DNA from: Mycobacterium sp.
GTDB lineage: Bacteria; Actinomycetota; Actinomycetes; Mycobacteriales; Mycobacteriaceae
Direction of reading: 5' to 3'
Assembly (NCBI GenBank): GCA_023264755.1
Contig: JAHFVB010000031.1
Location: 1,568-13,941, forward strand
Length of the DNA: 12,374 nt
Shown here: one piece after another, positions 6,320 through 12,374 of the stretch
How positions within the stretch are numbered: position 1 is the stretch's first letter
How the letters are laid out: each line of letters begins with the position of its first letter
Made by a program: the position numbers and the translations under genes
Notes under the pieces: model-generated
The model's database searches: none
Seen by the model: only the letters and a program-made list of their open reading frames with translations
Told to the model about the DNA's origin: nothing

Positions 6320-7423
6320 CTAGCAGATTCGCGGAAGTTGCTCGCCCAGTTCGCGTTCGATCACCCGGGTGGTGCCGAACGGCGTGCGACCGACCACCAT
6401 GCCCGGGTGCTCGGAAACCACCCGACCGATGACCGCCGCAGCCGCCCCCTCGGGCCGCTCGCGCATCGCCGCGAGGACCGCCTCGGTCGCCGTCGGATCG
6501 ACGAAAGCGACCAGCTTGCCCTCGTTGGCCACCTGAAGCGGGTCGAGCCCGAGGAAGCCACAGGCCGAAGCCACCGCCTCGGGCACCGGGATGGCCGCCT
6601 CGTCCAGGGCGACCCCGACCCCGGCCGACCTGGCGATTTCGACCACGGCGGCGACCAGCCCGCCGCGGGTCGGATCACGCAGCGTGTGGATGCCCCCGTC
6701 CGGCGCTGCCGCCAGCATGGCGGCGACCAGTCGGTGCAGCGGGGCGCTGTCGGTGGTGACGACCGTGCCGAAGTCGATCCCGGCCCGCACGCTCATGATG
6801 GCCACCCCGTGTTCGCCGACGTTCCCCGAGACGATGACGTCATCACCGGGACGCGCCAGTTCCGGTCCGATGTTCACACCGTCGGGAATGACTCCGACCC
6901 CGGCCGTATTGACGAACAGCTGGTCGGCACTGCCCTTTCCGACGACCTTGGTGTCACCCGTGACGATGCCTACCCCGGCATTGTCGGCGGCCTCGCCCAT
7001 CGACTGCGCGATGCGACCGAGCAGCTCCAGTTCGAGGCCCTCCTCGAGGATGAACCCGGCGGTCAGCCCCAACGGCTGCGCGCCACTCATCGCCAGATCG
7101 TTGATCGTGCCGTTGACGGCTAGCTCGCCGATGTTGCCGCCGGGGAAGAACAAGGGTTGCACCACGTAGGTATCGGTCGACACCGCGATGCGCCCGGCGG
7201 CGACCGCGAGCACGGCGGAGTCCCGGCTAGGGCCGCCGCCGGAGCCGAACGCGGGCAGGAAGAGGTTCTCGATGAGTTCCTCGGACAACACTCCTCCGCC
7301 GCCGTGGCCCATGACGATGCGCTTGGTCTCCCGCAGCGGAAGTGGGCACACCCAGTCCGCGGGATCGATCGTGACGGGCTGCTGTTCGGCCCCTGGCGAC
7401 TCGGGCAGCGGAGGTTCAGACAT
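6320..7423 (-). CDS. hypE: Hydrogenase maturation protein HypE (thiocarboxamide dehydratase)
   Basis: HypE receives a carbamoyl group from HypF on its C-terminal cysteine and dehydrates it with ATP to a thiocyanate, the source of the cyanide ligands on the active-site iron. The 367-residue protein ends in the diagnostic PRIC, with Cys367 as the acceptor. The AIR-synthase-like ATP-binding fold is shown by MGHGGGG (38-44), [21 protein letters not shown] (residues 82-102), [22 protein letters not shown] and LRDPTRGGL. An N-terminal extension of about 30 residues, rich in Pro and acidic residues, precedes the conserved core. The ATG start overlaps the end of hypD by 8 bp. It is the last gene of the leftward hypFCDE operon and faces the AraC-type gene tail to tail. 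Confidence 0.97.
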   Translation of the reverse strand: MSEPPLPESPGAEQQPVTIDPADWVCPLPLRETKRIVMGHGGGGVLSEELIENLFLPAFGSGGGPSRDSAVLAVAAGRIAVSTDTYVVQPLFFPGGNIGELAVNGTINDLAMSGAQPLGLTAGFILEEGLELELLGRIAQSMGEAADNAGVGIVTGDTKVVGKGSADQLFVNTAGVGVIPDGVNIGPELARPGDDVIVSGNVGEHGVAIMSVRAGIDFGTVVTTDSAPLHRLVAAMLAAAPDGGIHTLRDPTRGGLVAAVVEIARSAGVGVALDEAAIPVPEAVASACGFLGLDPLQVANEGKLVAFVDPTATEAVLAAMRERPEGAAAAVIGRVVSEHPGMVVGRTPFGTTRVIERELGEQLPRIC

Positions 7424-8531
7424 GGGCGGCCGTCAGGTCCGCCAGATCGAGCCGACGGAATTGGTAGTACGCCGCGCAGGCGCCCTCGGAGGACACCATG
7501 GTGGCGCCGAGCGGGGTGCGCGGGGTACACGACGTGCCGAAGGCCGGGCACTGGTTGGGTTTCAGCAGTCCCTGCAGCACCTCGCCGCTGTGGCATTCGG
7601 CGGACTCGGCGACGTGCAGCTGGCCGACGCCGAACTTGCGTTCCGCATCGAACTGGGCGTAGCGGGGCGACAACGTCCACCCCGACTTGGGAATCATGCC
7701 GATGCCGCGCCACTGCCGGTCGGTGACGACGAAGACGTCATCGAGCGTTTGTTGAGCAACGACGTTGCCCGCGTCGCTGACCGCGCGCGGATAGGCGTTG
7801 CGCAGCTCGGCCTTGCCGTCCTCCAGCAGCTCCACCAGTTGGCGCACGCCTTCGAGCAGATCGAGCGGTTCGAAGCCCGATACGACGATCGGCACGCCGA
7901 ACTCCTCGACGAGCGGACCGTATTCCGAAGTGCCCATCACCGAGCAGACGTGCCCGGCACCGAGGAAGCCCTGCACCCGATTGGTCGGCGACGTCAAGAT
8001 CGCCGTCATCGCCGGCGGCACCAACACATGGGAGACCAGCAGGTAGAAGTTCTTCAACCCGAGCCGCTGGGCGTGCACGACCGACATCGCGTTGGCCGGT
8101 GCGGTGGTCTCGAATCCGACCCCGAAGAACACCACGTCCTTGTCCGGATTCTCGGCGGCGAGCTGGGTGGCGTCCAACGGCGAGTAGACGATGCGGACGT
8201 CACCGCCGCGGGCCTTCACGCTGAACAGGTCCTGTGTGCTGCCCGGGACCCGCAGCATGTCACCGAAGGAGCAGAAGATGACGTCGTCGCGCGAGGCGAT
8301 CTCCAGGGCGCGGTCGATCATCTCCAGCGGTGTGACGCAGACGGGGCAGCCCGGTCCGTGGATGAACTCCACCGCGTCGCCCAGCAACTGGTCGATGCCA
8401 TTGCGGATTATCGAATGCGTCTGCCCACCACAGACTTCCATGATGGTCCACGTTCGGGTGGCGCGGCGCTTGATGTGCTCGACCAAGGCCTTGGCCGCCA
8501 CCGGATCGCGGAATTCATCGAGGTACCTCAT
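7416..8531 (-). CDS. hypD: Hydrogenase maturation protein HypD (Fe(CN)2CO assembly scaffold)
   Basis: HypD works with HypC as the scaffold on which the Fe(CN)2CO unit is built, and it carries a [4Fe-4S] cluster with redox-active thiols. The 371-residue length is typical of the family. Diagnostic motifs are CGGQTH (C34), GPGCPVC (C62 and C65), and a C-terminal cysteine-rich region with C313, C328, C335 and C352 that includes the likely cluster ligands. GFETTAPA and [13 protein letters not shown] are further conserved segments. The ATG at 8529-8531 gives [10 protein letters not shown] and overlaps the hypC stop in an ATGA arrangement, which is a strong argument for this start over the longer open frame. 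It also overlaps hypE by 8 bp. Confidence 0.97.
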   Translation of the reverse strand: MRYLDEFRDPVAAKALVEHIKRRATRTWTIMEVCGGQTHSIIRNGIDQLLGDAVEFIHGPGCPVCVTPLEMIDRALEIASRDDVIFCSFGDMLRVPGSTQDLFSVKARGGDVRIVYSPLDATQLAAENPDKDVVFFGVGFETTAPANAMSVVHAQRLGLKNFYLLVSHVLVPPAMTAILTSPTNRVQGFLGAGHVCSVMGTSEYGPLVEEFGVPIVVSGFEPLDLLEGVRQLVELLEDGKAELRNAYPRAVSDAGNVVAQQTLDDVFVVTDRQWRGIGMIPKSGWTLSPRYAQFDAERKFGVGQLHVAESAECHSGEVLQGLLKPNQCPAFGTSCTPRTPLGATMVSSEGACAAYYQFRRLDLADLTAAHV

Positions 8532-8812
8532 GCCGACTCCTCGCGGGTGGGACGTGCGTCGGATTGGATCCCGGCCAGCTCCTCTTCGAGGATGCCCAGG
8601 TCGGCGAACATCTTCAGCGTGGTGTTGGCGGATTCTTCGTCCAGCCGGCTGATCGCGAAACCGGCGTGCACGATGGTGTATTCGCCAAGCTCCATGTCGG
8701 GTAGATAGGCCAGGCAGACCTTCTTGGTGGTCCCTCCGAAGTCGACCGTGGACATCCGGGTACCCGACTCCTCCCAGATCTCGACTACCTTGCCGGGGAT
8801 TCCGAGGCACAT
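8528..8812 (-). CDS. hypC: Hydrogenase maturation chaperone HypC
   Basis: HypC is the small chaperone that binds the iron being assembled on HypD and then delivers it to the large-subunit precursor. The 94-residue product begins [12 protein letters not shown]. Cys2 is essential in the family because it coordinates iron and contacts the large subunit after Met removal, so this ATG (8810-8812) is certain although the frame is open further upstream. [12 protein letters not shown] (49-60) is the second conserved motif. The C-terminal tail after residue 75 is acidic and somewhat longer than in short family members. The gene begins inside the last 28 bp of hypF and ends overlapping hypD by 4 bp. 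In the cell HypC would act on HucL. Confidence 0.96.
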   Translation of the reverse strand: MCLGIPGKVVEIWEESGTRMSTVDFGGTTKKVCLAYLPDMELGEYTIVHAGFAISRLDEESANTTLKMFADLGILEEELAGIQSDARPTREESA

Positions 8813-11151
8813 GGGCCGCTTCTTTCTGTCGAGCGCTGGCGGGCGGGTGGAAGCTGCTGATCGGGTGGAAGCTGCTGATCGGGTGGAAGCTGGTGGACCG
8901 CTGCGGCGACGACGGCCTGCCCGAGCGCAAGCCCGCCGTCGTTGCACGGCACCACCCGATGGGTGAGTACCTCGAAGCCGCGGGCTCGCAAGCCGGCCCG
9001 AATGCCATGGAGCAAGTACCGATTCGCGAAGACACCACCGGTGAGTCCGATCGTCGGGATGTCCATGGCCCTGGCCCCCTCGGCGGCGGCCGTGACGGTG
9101 GCCCGCACCACCGCCTCGTGAAACGCCACTGCCAAGTCGGCGGCTACGTGGCCGGCGCCAATGCCCTCGACGAGCCCGGCGATCACCGGCCTCGGATCCA
9201 GGACACCGTCGCACACGTCGAAGTCCACGTCCACGTTACTGCCGGCACTCCCCGTCCGGGCCAGGTGTTCGAGCTCGATGGCGGCCTGACCCTCATAGGT
9301 GACCTCCTGGCAGACGCCGAGCAGACTCGACACGGCGTCGAACAACCGACCCATGCTGGTGGTCGCGACACACCCGAGGCCGCAGGGAATCTGCTGCGCC
9401 AGCACGTGACGCCCCGCGGTGCCGACGGCTGCGACGGGCGCCAACTCCGGATCCCACGGCAATCCGGCTCGATGCAACAGGTCCAGCGCGATGCGCGCCG
9501 GTTGTCGCACCGCCCCATCACCGCCGGGTAGCGCGAAGGGCGCGAGGTGGCCCACCCGCGTGAAGCGGGCGGGGTCACCGACCGCGAGAAGTTCACCACC
9601 CCAAATGGTTCCATCGGTTCCGAACCCGGTCCCGTCGTAGGCCACGGCCAGCATCGGATCACCCAGCCGCCCGTGCTCGGCGAGCAACGACACGGCGTGG
9701 GCGTGGTGGTGTTGCACCGGGCACACCTCGACGTCGGGCTGACGGCGCGCCCAGCGGGTGGTGGCGTAGGACGGGTGCAGGTCGCAGGCGATGAGCTCGG
9801 GGCGGCGCTCGGTCATGCGGGCCAGATGATCGAGTGCCGAGGAGAAGCACTGCTGCGTACGCGGGTCGGCCATGTCGCCAAGGTGTGCGGACATGTGGGC
9901 GTGCCCGTCGGCGCCGACCAGGCAGAACGTGGTCTTGAGGTCACCCCCGGTCGCCATGAGCTCCACGCCCCCGTCGGCGGGCACCGCCACCGGCAGCGGC
10001 GCATACCCGCGGGAGCGCCGCAGCGGCACCAGGGCCCCGTCCTCGTCGACGGTGACCACCGAGTCCTCGCACGGCACGTGAATCGGGCGGTCGTGGGTGA
10101 GCACGCCGTCGGCCAGCCCCTCGATCCACCCGAGATCGTCGTCGCGAAACACGATCGGCGACCCGCCGGCGTTGGCCGAGGTCATGACGAGGGCCGACAA
10201 TCCGAGCCGCTCGAACAGCAAGTGGTGAATCGGCGAGTACGCCAACATCACTCCGACGTCCGACAGCCCGGGCGCGAGCTGCGGGCACAGGGCGCCGGAC
10301 CGGCTGGGCACCAGGACGATCGGGGCGGCCGGCGATGCCAGGAGCGCCTCGGCGGCCTCGGAGATCCACGCGATGCGATGCGCTGCCGCCAGGTCCGGCG
10401 TCATCACCGCAAACGGCTTCGCGGGCCGCGTCTTCCGTCGCCGCAGCTCGGCGACCACCTTGGCGTGGTCGGCTCGGCAGGCGAGGTGAAAGCCGCCGAT
10501 GCCCTTCACCGCGACGATCCCGCCAGCGGCGATGAGCGCAGCCGCGGCGACGATCGGAGCTTCGTCGGCGAAGGGTCCCCGCCACGACACCGTCGGTCCG
10601 CAATCGGGACACGCGATGGTCTGCGCATGGAACCTGCGGTCGGTGGGGTCGTGATACTCCGTGGCACACTGCGCGCACATCGGAAACGTCGCCATGGTGG
10701 TAGCGGGCCGGTCATACGGCAGGTCCGTGATCACCGTGTATCGCGGACCGCAGTTGGTGCAGGTGATGAACGGATGCCCGAACCGCCGATCGGTCGGGTC
10801 GTTCAGCTCCCGGCGGCAATCCGCACACATGGCGATGTCGGGCGGGACGAGCGTGCGCGCCCCACCTGCCGAGCGGCTCTCGACGATGCGGAACTCGACG
10901 TCCCCGGTCGGCGCGACGGCGCAGACGTGCACCGCATCGATGCGGGCCATCGGCGGCGGCGCGGTCTGCACATCGGTGACGGCGCCGTCGACGGCTCGGG
11001 CGCTACCTTCGAATTCGCAGTGAACCGCCCCGGAGTCGTTGTAGACGAACCCGGTCACCCCGTGGGTGTGGGCGATGCGGGCCACGGCCGGGCGGAAACC
11101 GACCCCCTGGACGACGCCGGTGATGTCGAGCCGGGCCCGCACCGTCGTCAT
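8785..11151 (-). CDS. hypF: Hydrogenase maturation carbamoyltransferase HypF
   Basis: HypF uses carbamoyl phosphate and ATP to carbamoylate the C-terminal cysteine of HypE. The 788-residue protein has all expected domains in order. An acylphosphatase domain covers residues 1-91 ([10 protein letters not shown] with R20, and N38). Two zinc-finger units follow, with C109/C112/C131/C134 and C159/C162/C181/C184. A YrdC-like domain covers about 200-380 ([25 protein letters not shown]). A Kae1-like domain covers about 395-750, with the metal-binding HHHAH at 481-485, [11 protein letters not shown] and [11 protein letters not shown]. The usual family end is [12 protein letters not shown] (735-746). 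About 38 residues follow, including a Gln-Leu-Pro-Pro-Asp-Gln repeat and a tail that overlaps hypC. The ATG is the first start after an in-frame TAG. Its ribosome site is weak at normal spacing; a GGAGG lies about 24 bases upstream. Confidence 0.97.
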   Translation of the reverse strand: MTTVRARLDITGVVQGVGFRPAVARIAHTHGVTGFVYNDSGAVHCEFEGSARAVDGAVTDVQTAPPPMARIDAVHVCAVAPTGDVEFRIVESRSAGGARTLVPPDIAMCADCRRELNDPTDRRFGHPFITCTNCGPRYTVITDLPYDRPATTMATFPMCAQCATEYHDPTDRRFHAQTIACPDCGPTVSWRGPFADEAPIVAAAALIAAGGIVAVKGIGGFHLACRADHAKVVAELRRRKTRPAKPFAVMTPDLAAAHRIAWISEAAEALLASPAAPIVLVPSRSGALCPQLAPGLSDVGVMLAYSPIHHLLFERLGLSALVMTSANAGGSPIVFRDDDLGWIEGLADGVLTHDRPIHVPCEDSVVTVDEDGALVPLRRSRGYAPLPVAVPADGGVELMATGGDLKTTFCLVGADGHAHMSAHLGDMADPRTQQCFSSALDHLARMTERRPELIACDLHPSYATTRWARRQPDVEVCPVQHHHAHAVSLLAEHGRLGDPMLAVAYDGTGFGTDGTIWGGELLAVGDPARFTRVGHLAPFALPGGDGAVRQPARIALDLLHRAGLPWDPELAPVAAVGTAGRHVLAQQIPCGLGCVATTSMGRLFDAVSSLLGVCQEVTYEGQAAIELEHLARTGSAGSNVDVDFDVCDGVLDPRPVIAGLVEGIGAGHVAADLAVAFHEAVVRATVTAAAEGARAMDIPTIGLTGGVFANRYLLHGIRAGLRARGFEVLTHRVVPCNDGGLALGQAVVAAAVHQLPPDQQLPPDQQLPPARQRSTERSGPCASESPAR
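8845..8893. repeat. 18-bp tandem repeat in the 3' end of hypF
   Basis: The unit gggtggaagctgctgatc occurs twice exactly (8845-8862 and 8863-8880) and a third time in part (8881-8892). Read on the minus strand it encodes QLPPDQ repeated within the C-terminal tail of HypF (residues about 754-769). The unit length is a multiple of three, so copy-number change would keep the frame. It is too short and has no spacers, so it is not a CRISPR. Confidence 0.9.
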
Positions 11152-11239
11152 GGCCGCATGCCGAACACGCTTCAGCTACCTCCAAACGGAGCAGGGCTAA
11201 GAGCCGCGTCGACGGGCTGAAGACACGGCCAATCATCCC

Positions 11240-11268
11240 AGGCTAGCCCCGGCAAACTACGGCGACAA
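11240..11268 (-). promoter_or_regulatory. Candidate sigma-A-type promoter for hypFCDE
   Basis: On the minus strand TTGTCG (11263-11268) and TAGCCT (11240-11245) are separated by exactly 17 bp. The -10 fits the mycobacterial TAnnnT pattern and the -35 shares TTG and C with TTGACA. Transcription would start near 11233, leaving a leader of about 80 nt before hypF. This is pattern recognition only. Confidence 0.4.
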
Positions 11269-11341
11269 TCACAATCGCGCAGAGACTTTCGTCAGCAATT
11301 CCCGGTTACCAATTGCCCTGCCCACCCGTCCGGGTAGGGGC

Positions 11342-11347
11342 TAATCT
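11342..11347 (+). promoter_or_regulatory. Possible -10 element for hypAB
   Basis: The hexamer taatct fits TAnnnT and lies 43 bp before the hypA ATG. No -35 element is found at 16-19 bp; ttgccc upstream is 23 bp away. The small inverted repeat at 11324-11335 sits where a -35 would be, so an alternative sigma factor or an activator is possible. Weak evidence. Confidence 0.25.
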
Positions 11348-11390
11348 ACGCACCAACGACTACCTACTCGCAGACAGACGGTGACGAGCG

Positions 11391-11760
11391 ATGCATGAAC
11401 TCTCACTGTGTCAGGCGGTAGCCGGCGTGGTGAAGGCTCATGCCACTGGTCGGCGGGTCACGGTCGTGCGTGTGCGGGTCGGCGCCCTGCGCCAGGTCGT
11501 GCCCGACGCGTTGTCGTTCTCCTGGACGCTGGTGCGCGATTTCGAGCACCTGGCCGACGCGGAGCTCGAGTTGGAGCTGGTTCCGGCAGAGGTGTCATGC
11601 CGACCGTGTGGAGTTCGATCGGAGCTCACGTCGCGGTATTCGGTGGCCTGTCCGGCGTGCGGTAGCCCGGACGTTCAGGTGCTGCATGGCGAGGAGTTCA
11701 TGGTCACGTCCATCGAGGTCGACGACGCGCCAGTCGTCGAATCATCGAAAGGTGTTCAGC

Positions 11761-11768
<8 letters not shown>
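11391..11768 (+). CDS. hypA: Hydrogenase nickel metallochaperone HypA
   Basis: HypA accepts nickel from HypB and inserts it into the large subunit. The 125-residue protein begins MHELSLCQAV; the MHE N-terminus, with His2, is the nickel-binding site and fixes the start codon. A zinc site is formed by C70/C73 (CRPC) and C87/C90 (CPAC). The core matches the usual family length of about 113-120 residues with a short acidic tail. It ends within hypB, overlapping by 8 bp, so the two are translated together. It is divergent from hypF. The ribosome site is weak. Confidence 0.96.

Positions 11769-12374
<606 letters not shown>

Larger units (their letters stand above)
11152..11390. promoter_or_regulatory. 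Divergent intergenic region between hypF and hypA
   Basis: This 239-bp stretch separates the leftward hypFCDE operon from rightward hypAB and contains no convincing gene. A short open frame inside it (11003-11236, minus) overlaps hypF out of frame and looks spurious. It holds a plausible hypF promoter at 11240-11268 and, nearer hypA, a 5-bp-arm inverted repeat (acccg-tc-cgggt, 11324-11335) followed by a -10-like taatct at 11342-11347. The hypA ribosome site is weak (GACGAGCG just before the ATG). Confidence 0.6.

Noticed and set aside
7188..8708. 506-residue open frame antisense to hypC, hypD and hypE
   Set aside because: Crosses three real genes on the opposite strand and shows no motif; a GC-skew artefact.
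8845..8893. Possible CRISPR-like repeat
   Set aside because: Direct tandem copies without spacers, inside a coding frame.
9547..11220. 557-residue open frame antisense to hypF
   Set aside because: Shadow frame rich in Arg, Gly and His with no family signature; hypF on the other strand is complete.
11339..11349. Half iron-box (ggctaatctac) upstream of hypA
   Set aside because: It matches 9 of 11 bases of one half of the IdeR consensus, but the other half matches only 1 of 8, so it is not a credible full site.

Overview
This window is part of a high-GC actinobacterial chromosome, most likely a mycobacterium. It carries a nearly complete locus for the high-affinity, H2-scavenging [NiFe] hydrogenase Huc (group 2a, 'Hyd1' of Mycobacterium smegmatis) and its maturation genes. 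The assignment rests on the catalytic subunits: the large subunit has both NiFe-binding cysteine motifs, and the small subunit has no Tat signal and the unusual cysteine pattern expected of Huc. A DUF1641-type protein resembling the Huc stalk subunit HucM lies directly upstream of them.

Layout. Positions 1-4985 are a leftward operon read in the order hucM, hucS, hucL, a maturation protease, a 72-residue unknown protein, and a helical-repeat (TPR-like) protein that runs off the left edge. From hucL onward the junctions are tight or overlapping. A 193-bp divergent intergenic region (4986-5178) separates this operon from a rightward AraC-family regulator (5179-6240). A convergent stretch with a long imperfect hairpin (6241-6319) separates the regulator from a second leftward operon, hypF-hypC-hypD-hypE (11151 to 6320), in which every gene overlaps the next. 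A 239-bp divergent region then leads to rightward hypA and hypB, and hypB runs off the right edge.

How the genes work together. HypF and HypE make the cyanide ligands, and HypC/HypD assemble the Fe(CN)2CO unit. HypA/HypB deliver nickel. The protease then removes the 19-residue C-terminal tail of HucL so that the subunit can close and pair with HucS. HucM would scaffold the HucSL units and link them to the membrane quinone pool. The six hyp genes hypABCDEF are all here, so maturation is encoded locally.

Most interesting observation. The divergent region upstream of the AraC-type gene contains a 19-bp sequence matching the mycobacterial IdeR/DtxR iron-box consensus at 15 of 19 positions, 28 bp before the regulator's start codon. 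An iron-repressed AraC-type regulator beside a gene set for an iron-rich enzyme recalls the DtxR-RipA iron-sparing circuit of Corynebacterium glutamicum. I know of no such description for hydrogenase control. It is an inference from sequence and needs testing. No mobile elements, tRNAs, rRNAs or CRISPR arrays were seen.
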